64,000 nucleotides of DNA from Cyanobacteria bacterium SBLK (GTDB taxonomy: Bacteria; Cyanobacteriota; Cyanobacteriia; Cyanobacteriales; Spirulinaceae): the NCBI GenBank assembly GCA_017746715.1, contig JAGHZQ010000041.1, forward strand, positions 165,219 to 229,218, written 5' to 3'. Position numbers and translations under genes: made by a program. The notes under the pieces were generated by a model. The model was given only the letters and a program-made list of their open reading frames with translations, made no database searches and had not been told where the DNA came from. Positions 34,580-43,995 of the stretch are shown here, piece by piece. Every line of letters starts with the position of its first letter. Positions within the stretch are counted from its first letter, which is position 1.

Positions 34580-36061
34580 ATGATAGTTAAAAATAATCTC
34601 TCCCCAAGCAAAAATCAATGGCGGACGATCGCCCTGGAATTCGAGCGAGCCCTCGGGAAAGGCAGTGTCGTGCGACGCAAGGAAGAACTTTTAACTTACG
34701 AGTGCGATGGTTTGGCAGCCTATCGCCAACGTCCCGCCCTCGTCATCCTGCCTCGAAGTACGGAAGAGGTGGCAGAGGCGGTGAAATTGTGCGATCGCTA
34801 CAATCTACCATGGGTGGCAAGGGGTTCGGGGACGGGGCTATCGGGAGGAGCATTACCCATCGCCAACGGCGTTCTCATCGTTATGGCAAAAATGAAGCGC
34901 ATTCTCGAAATTGATTGGGAAAATCGTCAAGCGATAGTTCAGCCCGGAGTCATTAACAATTGGGTCACGCAAGCGGTAAGCGGGGCGGGATTTTACTATG
35001 CTCCGGATCCCTCGAGTCAGATTATTTGTTCTATTGGAGGGAATGTAGCGGAAAATTCCGGGGGGGTACACTGTCTCAAATACGGCGTAACCACCAATCA
35101 CGTTTTGGGGTTGAAAATCGTCACGGCAGAGGGTTCTATTGTCGATATTGGCGGGCAGGTACCGGAGATGCCGGGATACGATTTAACGGGAGTTTTTGTG
35201 GGTTCTGAAGGCACGTTGGGAATTGCGACGGAAATTACCTTAAAAATTCTCAAAATCCCTGAATCGATTTGCGTGCTTTTGGCAGATTTTGCCACCGTTG
35301 AAGCCGCAGGGGTTGCCGTAACGGATATTATCGGTACGGGGGTCATTCCGGCGGGGATGGAGATGATGGATAATCTCAGTATCAATGCCGTTGAAGATGT
35401 GGTGGCAACGGATTGTTACCCTCGGGATGCGGGGGCGATTCTATTGGTGGAATTGGATGGACTAGAGGTAGAAGTGCAAGGAAATATTCGCAGGGTTGCC
35501 GAAATTTGTACCCAAAATGGCGCGAGAGAGATTACCACGGCTACCGATGCCGAAACGCGGCTGAAACTGTGGAAAGGGCGAAAGGCAGCATTTGCAGCAG
35601 CAGGAAAAATGAGTCCCAATTACTTCGTGCAAGACGGGGTCGTCCCCCGCACGCAATTGGCGAAAGTATTGCGGGAAATTGAAACCTTAAGCGAGCGATC
35701 GGGCTATCAAATTGCGAATGTTTTTCATGCAGGGGATGGCAATTTACATCCTTTAATTCTTTACAACGGGGCAGAACCGGGGGCTTTTGAGGAAGTGGAG
35801 AAGGTCGGGGAAGAAATTTTGCGCTTGTGCGTGGAAGCGGGGGGGAGTTTGTCTGGAGAGCACGGCATTGGAGCCGATAAAAATTGCTACATGCCACAAA
35901 TGTTTAATGAAATGGATTTGGAAACCATGCAGTATGTTCGAGAGGCATTTAATCCTAAAGGTTTAGCCAATCCGGGGAAGTTATTTCCCACGCCTCGTGC
36001 CTGCGGGGAACGGGCAAATTGGCAACAATCAGCGCAGGTTAAAGGAGCCAAGTTATTTTGA
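34580..36061 (+). CDS. glcD: Glycolate oxidase/dehydrogenase subunit, FAD-linked (GlcD)
   Basis: The start ATG at 34580 gives about 493 residues, the family norm; an in-frame start at 34430 would add 50 residues of unlike composition. An FAD_binding_4 domain (PALVILPRSTEEVAEAV, then RGSGTGLSGGALPIANG) is followed by FAD-oxidase C-terminal blocks (NVFHAGDGNLHPLILYN and GGSLSGEHGIGADK). It oxidises glycolate to glyoxylate in the photorespiratory pathway, passing electrons to the membrane chain; some homologues use D-lactate. It is followed by a 219-bp gap before the methyltransferase gene. No glcE or glcF is adjacent. Confidence 0.9.
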   Translation: MIVKNNLSPSKNQWRTIALEFERALGKGSVVRRKEELLTYECDGLAAYRQRPALVILPRSTEEVAEAVKLCDRYNLPWVARGSGTGLSGGALPIANGVLIVMAKMKRILEIDWENRQAIVQPGVINNWVTQAVSGAGFYYAPDPSSQIICSIGGNVAENSGGVHCLKYGVTTNHVLGLKIVTAEGSIVDIGGQVPEMPGYDLTGVFVGSEGTLGIATEITLKILKIPESICVLLADFATVEAAGVAVTDIIGTGVIPAGMEMMDNLSINAVEDVVATDCYPRDAGAILLVELDGLEVEVQGNIRRVAEICTQNGAREITTATDAETRLKLWKGRKAAFAAAGKMSPNYFVQDGVVPRTQLAKVLREIETLSERSGYQIANVFHAGDGNLHPLILYNGAEPGAFEEVEKVGEEILRLCVEAGGSLSGEHGIGADKNCYMPQMFNEMDLETMQYVREAFNPKGLANPGKLFPTPRACGERANWQQSAQVKGAKLF

Positions 36062-36228
36062 AAGATTTCTGCTGTTGAAAGCAGTCGCGAAGTTATGCCA
36101 AAATAAAGAATCGTATACCTTCGTTTATTCATTTCACCTCAAATGGGTGGAACTATTTCCGTTCTTTAAACCCGCTGCCCGCTTTCGGTGGGTTGACCAC
36201 AGAATTCCTGTCTTTTTAAAGCAGAGAG

Positions 36229-36294
36229 ATGTCAATGCAATTATTAGCTGTCGGAAGCAAAATGGCTTCCCAGAAGGAGGATGGTCGGTGTTAA
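36229..36294 (+). other. Possible short leader ORF overlapping the methyltransferase start
   Basis: ATG at 36229 opens a 21-codon frame (MSMQLLAVGSKMASQKEDGRC) that stops at 36294, 14 nt inside the next gene. GAGAG precedes it weakly. Its last codons contain the AAGGAGG that serves the next ATG at 36281, so its translation would pass over that site. It could be a coupling leader or chance. Confidence 0.3.
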
Positions 36295-37099
36295 GCACGC
36301 CGATCGCCGGCTGAATGTCGAGACTGCATTAGCCGAGGCTCAAAAACTGCACAGCGATCGTCTCTATCGCGATCGCAAAGGTTTATTTTTTATCGAAGGC
36401 GTTCGAAATTTCATTCAAGCGAGCGATCGCAATTGGGAAATGTCTGCAATTCTCTTTAGCGAGAAATTGTGTGTCGCTCCCTTAGCGCGAAAACTATTTC
36501 GCCGCGCTCGTCGCAAGGGCATTCCCTGGGTCAATCTCACCCCCGAGCAATTTCGGCAAGTCTCCCGTGCCGATCGCGCTTCGGGGATTGCTGCCATTCT
36601 ACGCCAGCATTGGTCGCCATTGCAGCAAATTTCTCCCCAAGCCGGACTGTGTTGGATTGCCTTGGAAACCGTGCGCTCGTCGGGGAATTTCGGCACTCTC
36701 ATTCGCACCTCGGAAGCCGTTGGCGGGGCGGGATTCATCCTCATCGGAGATGGACTCGATCCTTTTGATGCCAACGTTATTCGGGCAACAATGGGGGGCA
36801 TTTTTCGCCAGAAGTTCGTTCGCACCACCTATCGGGATTTAAAGCAATGGCTGCGCCGCCATCATTGCGAAGCCATCGGCGCTTCTCCCGACGGAGCGAT
36901 CGATTTGCATCGCTTTCATTATCCCTCCTCTGCGTTTCTCTTCCTTGGAGAAGAGCGCCAAGGACTCAACCCCCGACAGCGATCGCTCTGCCAACACCTC
37001 GTTCGCATTCCCATGCAAGGCGAAGCAGATTCTCTCAACCTTGCCGTTGCAGGGAGTTTGTTGATGTATGAGATTTTGCGATCGCGCCGTTTGGATTAA
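36281..37099 (+). CDS. TrmH/SpoU-family RNA 2'-O-methyltransferase
   Basis: The 272-residue protein has an N-terminal substrate-binding domain (residues about 15-100) and a SPOUT knot domain with motif 1 (RSSGNFGTLIRTSEA), motif 2 (ATMGGIFRQ; LFLGEERQGL) and motif 3 (IPMQGEADSLNLAVA). It methylates ribose in rRNA or tRNA using S-adenosylmethionine; the exact nucleotide is not predictable. AAGGAGG touches the ATG directly, an unusually short spacing, so a later start or coupling from the leader frame is possible. The frame has no other good start nearby. Confidence 0.88.
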   Translation: MVGVKHADRRLNVETALAEAQKLHSDRLYRDRKGLFFIEGVRNFIQASDRNWEMSAILFSEKLCVAPLARKLFRRARRKGIPWVNLTPEQFRQVSRADRASGIAAILRQHWSPLQQISPQAGLCWIALETVRSSGNFGTLIRTSEAVGGAGFILIGDGLDPFDANVIRATMGGIFRQKFVRTTYRDLKQWLRRHHCEAIGASPDGAIDLHRFHYPSSAFLFLGEERQGLNPRQRSLCQHLVRIPMQGEADSLNLAVAGSLLMYEILRSRRLD

Positions 37100-37108
37100 A
37101 CACCCGTA

Positions 37109-37140
37109 GAGGGTTTGCCTCGGGGAATGGGCAAACCCTC
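37109..37140. terminator. Strong hairpin after the methyltransferase gene
   Basis: GAGGGTTTGCC (37109-37119) pairs perfectly with GGCAAACCCTC (37130-37140) over a 10-nt loop, 10 bp after the stop codon. It lacks a T run but is long and GC-rich enough to mark an RNA 3' end. The next gene has TTGACA at 37165-37170 as a possible -35 box. Confidence 0.6.
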
Positions 37141-37250
37141 AGACCTGAAAAATTGTGGAGTTTATTGACAAATATTTTTCTAAACGTTTTTTTTGATTAA
37201 AGTAGAAGAGTATCTAGACCTCTAAGATTCTAGCGGCAAGAGTAAACGGA

Positions 37251-38465
37251 ATGACTATCTCTCTCAAACAACTCAGTATATATATTAGTTTATTAGCCAT
37301 CGGCACGGGCGCTGGATTTTGGGGACACCGCCAACTCCTAGAAGAACGACTCAAAGCCCAACCGAGTACCCTGCAACCCTCCCAAGCAATCCCTGCTACT
37401 CTGCCGGCTTTATCTTTACCTCAACGTTCTAGGGAATCCCCTTCGGGAATTAATTTTATTGCCGAAGCCGTGCAAAAAGTCGGCCCTTCTGTCGTCCGCA
37501 TTGATGCTTCCCGTACTATCGCCTCCAACCCGTTTCCCGATTCCTTCGAGCAACCCTTTTTCCGCCGTTTCTTCGGACAAGAAGGGACGAAACCCACTCC
37601 CCCCAGACTTCATCGAGGTACCGGTTCCGGTTTCATTCTCAGTAACGATGGACGCTTAGTCACCAATGCTCACGTTGTCGAGGGGGCAGATCGGGTTAAA
37701 GTGACGCTCAAAGACGGTCGCGCTGTGGATGGCAAAGTCATCGGGCGAGATTCTGTCACCGATGTTGCTGTCATTAAAATCGAGGAAACCAACTTACCCG
37801 CCGTAACTTTAGGAAATTCAGAAACCCTCATCCCAGGAGAATGGGCGATCGCCATCGGCAATCCTCTCGGTCTCGATAATACCGTCACGGTGGGCATTAT
37901 CAGTGCCACCGGGCGATCGAGTTCTCAAGTCGGCGTTCCCGATAAGCGAGTGCGTTTCATTCAAACCGATGCGGCAATCAATCCGGGTAATTCCGGCGGA
38001 CCTCTCTTAAATGCAAAGGGAGAGGTCATCGGCATCAACACGGCAATTCGCGCTGACGCTCAAGGACTGGGCTTTGCCATTCCCATCGAAACCGCCAAAC
38101 GCATTGCCAATCAATTATTTGCCGATGGAAAAGCCGAGCATCCTTATTTGGGAATTCAAATGATTACCCTCAATGCCGATCGCCGGGATGAAATCAATCG
38201 CGATCCCAATAAGACTTTTATCGTGAATAGCGATCGTGGTATTATTGTGATGGGAGTCATTCCCGAATCTCCCGCCGAGCGAGCGGGGTTTCGCATTGGC
38301 GATATCATTCTTAAGGTCGGCGGCAATACCGTGAAAACGGCAACAGACGTTCAACAACAGGTGGAATTCAGTCAAATCGGCCTGCCCTTAGAAGTAGAAG
38401 TTAATCGTCAAGGCAAAATAACGCTCTTGCAAGTTCTCCCCGCAGCATTTCCCAGCAATGATTGA
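37251..38465 (+). CDS. HtrA/Deg-type serine protease with one PDZ domain
   Basis: The 404-residue protein has an N-terminal hydrophobic segment (about residues 8-24) for export or anchoring. The trypsin-like domain carries the full triad: His in VTNAHVVEGAD, Asp in DSVTDVAVIK and Ser in INPGNSGGPLL. One PDZ domain follows (about 300-400, GVIPESPAERAGFRIGD). Cyanobacteria usually have three such proteases (HtrA, HhoA, HhoB) for quality control in the periplasm or lumen; sequence alone does not say which this is. Likely roles are damaged-protein removal and photosystem II maintenance. Length fits the family. Confidence 0.92.
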   Translation: MTISLKQLSIYISLLAIGTGAGFWGHRQLLEERLKAQPSTLQPSQAIPATLPALSLPQRSRESPSGINFIAEAVQKVGPSVVRIDASRTIASNPFPDSFEQPFFRRFFGQEGTKPTPPRLHRGTGSGFILSNDGRLVTNAHVVEGADRVKVTLKDGRAVDGKVIGRDSVTDVAVIKIEETNLPAVTLGNSETLIPGEWAIAIGNPLGLDNTVTVGIISATGRSSSQVGVPDKRVRFIQTDAAINPGNSGGPLLNAKGEVIGINTAIRADAQGLGFAIPIETAKRIANQLFADGKAEHPYLGIQMITLNADRRDEINRDPNKTFIVNSDRGIIVMGVIPESPAERAGFRIGDIILKVGGNTVKTATDVQQQVEFSQIGLPLEVEVNRQGKITLLQVLPAAFPSND

Positions 38466-38487
38466 TCGGGACGCTGGCAGGCAGTCA

Positions 38488-38538
38488 CCGAGCGACTTGT
38501 ACTGAGCGACTTGTACTGAGCGACGTCGAAGTGATGCC
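38488..38538. repeat. 14-bp tandem repeat GAGCGACTTGTACT plus GTCGAAGTGATGCC
   Basis: Two and a half copies of the 14-bp unit lead into GTCGAAGTGATGCC, which is present as its complement at 31862-31875. A related CTGAGC...GTCGAAGC unit is found at 43996-44063. The locus lies between the protease and creatininase-family genes and codes for nothing. Confidence 0.65.
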
Positions 38539-38617
38539 AGTTCCACAAATTACCGATTTATCTATTACAGGCAGGTGAGAGGGAATTTCAAATAACAAAC
38601 AGCAAATAACAAAATTA

Positions 38618-39421
38618 ATGCACGGTTTTATCCCACCAAAGCGATATTTTCCTTATTTGACATGGACGGAAATTCAAGCAATGTCAGATAAAGAAAATAC
38701 AGTCATTATTCAACCGATCGGCGCGATCGAACAGCACGGTCCTCATTTACCGATCGCTGTTGATGCGGCCATTGGTGTCGGTGTTTTAGGAAAAGCATTG
38801 AGTCAGTTAGAAGAGACAGTTCCTACCTATGCTTTACCGCCTCTATACTACGGAAAATCGAACGAACATTGGCATTTTCCCGGAACGATTACTCTTTCTG
38901 CTCAAACGCTTTTAACGACGATTAAAGAAGTCGCGCAAAGCATTTATCGATCGGGATTTCGCAAATTCGTATTAATGAATTCTCACGGCGGACAACCGCA
39001 AATTATGGAGATTGCCGCCCGAGATTTACATCAAGAATCTGGCGATTTTCTTGTCTTTCCCTTTTTTATTGGGCGCGTTCCCAATATTGCTAACGAACTT
39101 TTGAGTCAAAAAGAATTAGAAATGGGAATTCATGCTGGGGATGCAGAAACGAGCATTATGTTGGCATTATTACCAGAACAAGTGAAAATGGAGCGAGCCG
39201 TTTGCGAATATCCCCCGGAACTCCCACCCGAAAGTTTATTGAGTGTTGAAGGACAATTACCGTTTGCTTGGACGACCAAAGATTTGAGCCGAAGTGGCGT
39301 TATTGGCGATGCAACCACGGCAACCCGAGAAAAAGGCGATCGCCTTCTGGCTTCCCTCGCAGAAGGATTGGTTCGAGTCATTCGCGATGTTTATCAGTTC
39401 AAAATGCCGGAATTAAAATAA
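38618..39421 (+). CDS. Creatininase-family metal-dependent amidohydrolase
   Basis: The 267-residue protein has the family signature: IQPIGAIEQHGPHLP with metal-binding Glu and His, a later Asp (AVDAAIGVG), the core FVLMNSHGGQPQIME and AGDAETSIM. Members hydrolyse cyclic or linear amides (creatinine, formamidopyrimidines, mycofactocin precursor). The substrate here is unknown. It is cytoplasmic, with no signal peptide. It is convergent with ebfC and separated from it by a strong hairpin. Confidence 0.87.
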   Translation: MHGFIPPKRYFPYLTWTEIQAMSDKENTVIIQPIGAIEQHGPHLPIAVDAAIGVGVLGKALSQLEETVPTYALPPLYYGKSNEHWHFPGTITLSAQTLLTTIKEVAQSIYRSGFRKFVLMNSHGGQPQIMEIAARDLHQESGDFLVFPFFIGRVPNIANELLSQKELEMGIHAGDAETSIMLALLPEQVKMERAVCEYPPELPPESLLSVEGQLPFAWTTKDLSRSGVIGDATTATREKGDRLLASLAEGLVRVIRDVYQFKMPELK

Positions 39422-39428
39422 ATAACAA

Positions 39429-39465
39429 CCAAAGAGCGATCGCCTTCTCAAAAATCGCTCTTTGG
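39429..39465. terminator. Bidirectional hairpin between creatininase-family gene and ebfC
   Basis: CCAAAGAGCGAT (39429-39440) pairs perfectly with ATCGCTCTTTGG (39454-39465), loop 13 nt. It lies 8 bp after one stop codon and 36 bp from the opposite stop, so it can serve both convergent genes. Confidence 0.65.
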
Positions 39466-39500
39466 TAGAAATGAGTAAATGAACGAAAGCGAGAAATGAC

Positions 39501-39845
39501 TTACAAACCCGGAAGTTCTAAACCGCTGGTTAAATCTTCCATTCGTTTTCGCATTGTTTCCGTAGATTTATCATAAGCATCTTTCATGGCAGTCCCCACT
39601 AATTGAGAGAGGGTTTCTGCACCTTTTTCTAAGGCTTTGGGATCGATTTCGACGCGACGAGGTTCTTGATTGCCACTCAAAATAACTTTGACCAAACCGT
39701 CCTCGCACATGCCTTCAATTTCCATCTGCTCCAGTTCTTCTTGAAGCTGTTTGGCTCCTTGTTGGACTTGTTGTGCTTTCTTAAATGCTTCGGTGAGTTC
39801 TTTCATTTTGCCCAAACCGAAACCAAAACCTTTTCCTTGACTCAT
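39501..39845 (-). CDS. YbaB/EbfC-family nucleoid-associated protein
   Basis: The 114-residue protein fits the family in length and in its pattern: [25 protein letters not shown]-type strand ([19 protein letters not shown]), VEIDPKAL and a C-terminal helix. It binds DNA as a dimer with a tweezer shape and affects gene expression and nucleoid structure. The N-terminus is Gly/Phe-rich ([11 protein letters not shown]), as usual in cyanobacteria. It lies downstream of murB in the same direction, as often seen in cyanobacteria. Confidence 0.92.
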   Translation of the reverse strand: MSQGKGFGFGLGKMKELTEAFKKAQQVQQGAKQLQEELEQMEIEGMCEDGLVKVILSGNQEPRRVEIDPKALEKGAETLSQLVGTAMKDAYDKSTETMRKRMEDLTSGLELPGL

Positions 39846-40009
39846 GTTATTTTCTCGTTGTTATTGCTTTTTTTGATTGTAGTATTTTACGGTCGATATT
39901 AGGGATTGGGGGGCGGAGCGAACATCGGGGGCAAGGAGAGCAGAGGGAGCGGGGAATTCATCCTTTCGCTTCCGCCTTTATCCTTCAGCTTTTCGACTTT
40001 ATTCTTCCC

Positions 40010-40975
40010 TCAAAACTCGCCCACGAGCTTCACTTCCGGATGCAAGGATAGAGACCAGCGATGTTCGACTTGTTCTTGCACGTGGCGGATGAGTTGCAAG
40101 ATATCTCTGGCTTTAGCGCGATCGCAGTTGAGAATGAAATTGGCATGGCGGTGAGCCACTTGCGCTCCGCCAATTTGATGGCCTTTCAATCCCGACTGTT
40201 CGATCAGCCAACCCGCCGCATGGGATTCGGGATTGCGAAAGACACTACCGCAACTGGGGAGGTGATAGGGTTGGGTACTTTTGCGGCGTTGAAGATTATT
40301 ATTGGTTTGCGCCATGACTTCCTCGCGATCGCCCCCGGGTTGGAGTTTGAAGGTTGCCTGCACCACGAGGCGCTTGTCTGCTTGCAGGATGGAGGTTCGG
40401 TAACTGAAGCGCAAATCTTCCGGAGTCAAATATTCGAGGGTTCCGTTGGGGTTTAAAACCACGGCTTCAACGAGGCAATCGGCAATACAAGACCGATGAG
40501 CGCCCGCATTCATGGCAATACTGCCGCCGACAGTGCCCGGAATGCCTACCGCCCATTCCAAACCCTGCCAACCTCGTTTCGCCGCCCGCCATGCCAAGCG
40601 AGCGATAGGCTCTCCCGCACTGACGGTCACCGAACCGTCTTCGCCGAATTGGGAGTGGCGCAGGTGTCGGGTGGCGAGAGTTAAACCCGGAACGCCGCGA
40701 TCGCTCACTAACATATTGGAACCGGCCCCGAGGAGGGTAACGGGAAGAGAGCGTCCTTGCGCCCAAGCCAAACTCGCCTGCATATCTTCGATATTGCGAG
40801 GAGCAACATACCATTCGGCGGGTCCTCCCACGCGAAAGCTGGTGAAATTGGCTAGGGACACCCGAGGGGCAATGGTGCAATCGGTGCCTGGAAGATGAAT
40901 GGGCGCTCTTGTTCGAGATTGCCCGGTATACAGAAATCTGGTTTCAGTGCGGGGTGCGTCAGATGAGAGTGTCAT
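40010..40975 (-). CDS. murB: UDP-N-acetylenolpyruvoylglucosamine reductase
   Basis: About 321 residues from the ATG at 40975; a TTG at 41026 is possible but adds 17 unlike residues. FAD-binding blocks are GGPAEWYVAPR, TLLGAGSNMLVSDRG and GIPGTVGGSIAMNAGAH. The substrate-side Ser is in LPSCGSVFRNPE and the C-terminal domain has GGAQVAHRHANFI. It reduces the enolpyruvyl group to form UDP-MurNAc in peptidoglycan synthesis, in the cytoplasm. It follows murC on the same strand with a small gap, the common cyanobacterial murC-murB operon. Confidence 0.93.
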   Translation of the reverse strand: MTLSSDAPRTETRFLYTGQSRTRAPIHLPGTDCTIAPRVSLANFTSFRVGGPAEWYVAPRNIEDMQASLAWAQGRSLPVTLLGAGSNMLVSDRGVPGLTLATRHLRHSQFGEDGSVTVSAGEPIARLAWRAAKRGWQGLEWAVGIPGTVGGSIAMNAGAHRSCIADCLVEAVVLNPNGTLEYLTPEDLRFSYRTSILQADKRLVVQATFKLQPGGDREEVMAQTNNNLQRRKSTQPYHLPSCGSVFRNPESHAAGWLIEQSGLKGHQIGGAQVAHRHANFILNCDRAKARDILQLIRHVQEQVEHRWSLSLHPEVKLVGEF

Positions 40976-41038
40976 AAGCCTAATTTGTGAATGTGCCAAG
41001 GATTTTTTTGGACAAAAGCAACTCAATTACCCAACATT

Positions 41039-42583
41039 TTATTTCTCTGCGTAGAAAGTTAAAATTTGGGGAATGACTTGATTGAGATTTCCCGCACCCA
41101 AAAATAAAGCCAAGTCTCCGGGTTGGAGAGTGTCTTGGAGAAAGTTCCTCACCTCTGGAAGGGAGGGTTGATAGAAAACTCGCTCGTGGCGATCGCAGAG
41201 CGATCGCGCTAAATGTTCGCCGCTAATTTGTTCGAGATTTGCTTCTCCAGCGCTATAAATATCCGTTAGCACAACTGTATCGGCATCGTCGAAAGATTCT
41301 GCAAACTCTTGCAAAAATGTCAGAGTCCGACTAAAACGATGGGGTTGAAAAATGGCAATCAATCGACCGGCCGGCCGTCCGTTTGACTCGCAATTTTGCG
41401 CTTGCAGGCGCAAGCGGGCAGCGGCGAGGGTGGCTCGCAGTTCGCTGGGATGGTGGGCGTAATCATCCACAAAAGTAATGCCATTGGCTTCGCCGCGATG
41501 CTCGAACCGTCGTTTTGCTCCGGTAAAGGAAGCCAACCCTCGGGCGATCGCCTCGAATTTCAAGCCGATGTACCGACCGGTAGCGACGGCTGCAAGGGCA
41601 TTCCCGAGATTGTGTTCCCCCAACAATTGCAGTTTTAATTCTCCCAATAGGATTCCTCGTTCCCAAACCTTGGCGAGCGTGCCGTCTGCGCGGTATTGAA
41701 CCTCCGTTACCGTGTAATCGGCATTCTTTTTGGGATCGAGGCTATAGCTAATTTTCGGGGCAATTTTCTCGCGAACCGTCTCGCAATCGATACAACCAAT
41801 CACAGTCGTTTGACATTGACGAACGAACGTTTTAAACGTTGCCACCACCTCATCGAGATTGCGGTAATGATCCGGGTGATCGAGTTCGATATTGGTCACA
41901 ATGCCGATCGCCGGGGAAAATTTAGTCAGAGAACCATCAGACTCGTCGGCTTCTGCGACTAAATAGCCACCTTGGCCCAATCGGGCATTACCGCCAATGC
42001 TATTAATTTCGCCTCCCACGATTATCGTCGGATCCAGTCCCGCTTCGAGGAGCATATGACCGATCGCGCTGCTCGTCGTCGTTTTTCCGTGAGTTCCGGA
42101 AACGGCGATGCCTTGATAATCCTGAATGAGGGCGGCGAGTAAATCCGAACGATGCAAAATCGGGTAGCCATGTTTGAGGGCGGCGCGATATTCCTCGTTT
42201 TCCGCACCGATCGCCGTCGAACAAATAATTTGAGGCTTTTCCTGGGAGGGCGATCGCGTTGCTTTGCCATTGTTGGCGATCGCGGTTCGACCATTCGTAC
42301 CATTGCCGTTACTGCCATGCCCATTCATTGGCGAACTCGCACCGACTCCCGCACGAGCAAGTTCTTTTGCCGTTTGGAAAAACTCCAAGTTGGCGGCATC
42401 CTGGCCTTGAAAAATATGCGCTCCCACCGATTCTAGGCGATCGGTGATATGAGTCGAACGCAAATCGGAACCGGAAACGGGAAGGTTTCGCTTGGCCAAA
42501 ATGTAAGCAAGGGCCGACATTCCGATGCCGCCAATCCCGATAAAGTGAAAGGGTTTCCCCTCAAAATCAACAGTCTTAGACAT
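41039..42583 (-). CDS. murC: UDP-N-acetylmuramate-L-alanine ligase
   Basis: The ATG at 42583 has AAGGAG 5 nt upstream; a GTG at 42589 is weaker. About 514 residues. It shows the Rossmann start FIGIGGIGMSALAYILA, the ATP loop SGTHGKTTTSSAIG, and ligase blocks (VEADESDGSL, NIELDHPDHY, DDYAHHPSEL). It adds L-Ala to UDP-MurNAc. Odd: between residues about 85 and 120 there is an Asn/Gly/Ser-rich insert (PMNGHGSNGNGTNGR and following), absent from usual MurC and probably a surface loop. It is first in the murC-murB pair. Confidence 0.94.
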   Translation of the reverse strand: MSKTVDFEGKPFHFIGIGGIGMSALAYILAKRNLPVSGSDLRSTHITDRLESVGAHIFQGQDAANLEFFQTAKELARAGVGASSPMNGHGSNGNGTNGRTAIANNGKATRSPSQEKPQIICSTAIGAENEEYRAALKHGYPILHRSDLLAALIQDYQGIAVSGTHGKTTTSSAIGHMLLEAGLDPTIIVGGEINSIGGNARLGQGGYLVAEADESDGSLTKFSPAIGIVTNIELDHPDHYRNLDEVVATFKTFVRQCQTTVIGCIDCETVREKIAPKISYSLDPKKNADYTVTEVQYRADGTLAKVWERGILLGELKLQLLGEHNLGNALAAVATGRYIGLKFEAIARGLASFTGAKRRFEHRGEANGITFVDDYAHHPSELRATLAAARLRLQAQNCESNGRPAGRLIAIFQPHRFSRTLTFLQEFAESFDDADTVVLTDIYSAGEANLEQISGEHLARSLCDRHERVFYQPSLPEVRNFLQDTLQPGDLALFLGAGNLNQVIPQILTFYAEK

Positions 42584-42827
42584 TAACACTCCTTACACAC
42601 CACACCACGCACCATGCTGCCTGAATAACACGCGCTATCTTATCAAGAATCGACGAACCCGGATACAAGTCATCAAGAATTCCTATCCTCGCTCCTTCGG
42701 AATAGATAAGGGCGCATTATTAGTTATGCCAGTATTTTTCCGTATTTGGGCGATTTTTATCATTTCCCAAAGTTTTTTTTTGTCAATCCGGAAACTTTTG
42801 TTGAGATAGGAGGATGGGGAGAGGGGG

Positions 42828-42872
42828 TATCGGGAGCATCGGGAGTATCGGGAGTATCGGGAGCATCGGGAG
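42828..42872. repeat. 9-bp minisatellite (YATCGGGAG)5 upstream of gap2
   Basis: Five perfect-period copies of 9 bp differ only at the first base (T or C). They lie in the 394-bp gap 42584-42977, with GGAGGATGGGGAG before and GAGGGAGGAG after, so the whole tract is purine-rich. The rest of the gap shows no gene. Confidence 0.85.
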
Positions 42873-42977
42873 AGGGAGGAGAAAATTAGGAATTGAAAAT
42901 GACAGGCCATGCGATATGATTTGGGATATTAAGATTCCTTTAATGTTCAATAGCTCAAAGATAGAGGGCAAGACGCA

Positions 42978-43991
42978 GTGATTAGAGTAGCAATCAATGG
43001 GTTCGGACGCATCGGGCGAAACTTTCTTCGCTGTTGGTTGGGACGCGAAAACAGCCAATTGGAAGTCATAGGCGTGAACGATACCTCCGATCCCAAAACC
43101 AATGCTCATTTATTAAAATACGATTCCATGTTAGGGAAGTTGGATGCGGAGATCTCCGCCGATGGGAATTCCCTAACCGTTAATGGCAAAACAATTAAAT
43201 GCGTCTCCGATCGCAATCCTTTAAATTTGCCTTGGGATGCTTGGGGAATCGATTTGATTATCGAATCTACAGGCGTATTCGTGACCGAGGAAGGCGCTTC
43301 CAAGCATTTGGCAGCCGGAGCCAAGCAGGTTTTGATTACGGCTCCCGGTAAAGGCGGCAATATCGGTACCTACGTTATGGGCGTGAACCATCACGAGTAC
43401 GAGCACGGCAAACACAAGATTGTCAGCAATGCCAGTTGCACGACCAATTGCTTGGCACCGATTGTTAAGGTCATTCATGACAATTTTGGTATCGTTCAAG
43501 GAATGATGACCACAACCCACAGCTATACCGGGGATCAACGTTTGTTGGATGCGTCTCACCGAGATTTGCGTCGGGCGCGGGCTGCGGCGGTTAATATCGT
43601 TCCCACCACTACGGGGGCGGCTAAGGCGGTTGCTCTGGTTATTCCAGACATGAAGGGCAAGTTAAATGGTATGGCTTTCCGGGTGCCTACGCCGAATGTT
43701 TCCATTGTCGATTTTGTCGCTCAAGTTGAGCAGGGCGCGATCGTCGAACAAATCAATTCTGCCCTGAAAGAGGCTGCGGAAAATTCCCTGAAGGGGTTTA
43801 TGGGATACAATGATGCACCTTTAGTTTCCTGCGACTATCGCGGTACCGATTGTTCTTCTATTGCTGACGGTAGCCTGACGATGGTAATGGGAGGCAACAT
43901 GATTAAGGTTGTTGGTTGGTATGACAACGAATGGGGTTATTCTCAGCGCGTTGTCGATTTGGCCGAACTCGTTGCTGAAAAGTGGAGTTAG
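42978..43991 (+). CDS. gap2: Glyceraldehyde-3-phosphate dehydrogenase, photosynthetic type
   Basis: The 337-residue protein starts with GTG at 42978. NAD(P)-binding Rossmann start: [19 protein letters not shown]. Active-site Cys in [12 protein letters not shown], with the partner His in [18 protein letters not shown]. The residues after the second strand ([19 protein letters not shown]) and [14 protein letters not shown] agree with plant-type Gap2, which works with NADPH in the Calvin cycle. CP12-type regulatory Cys extension is absent, as expected for cyanobacterial Gap2. A single-gene unit, followed by repeats and a strong palindromic terminator. Confidence 0.95.
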   Translation: MIRVAINGFGRIGRNFLRCWLGRENSQLEVIGVNDTSDPKTNAHLLKYDSMLGKLDAEISADGNSLTVNGKTIKCVSDRNPLNLPWDAWGIDLIIESTGVFVTEEGASKHLAAGAKQVLITAPGKGGNIGTYVMGVNHHEYEHGKHKIVSNASCTTNCLAPIVKVIHDNFGIVQGMMTTTHSYTGDQRLLDASHRDLRRARAAAVNIVPTTTGAAKAVALVIPDMKGKLNGMAFRVPTPNVSIVDFVAQVEQGAIVEQINSALKEAAENSLKGFMGYNDAPLVSCDYRGTDCSSIADGSLTMVMGGNMIKVVGWYDNEWGYSQRVVDLAELVAEKWS

Positions 43992-43995
43992 TTCA

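Noticed and set aside
42828..42872. Possible CRISPR array
   Set aside because: The repeat unit is only 9 bp and there are no unique spacers; it is a minisatellite.
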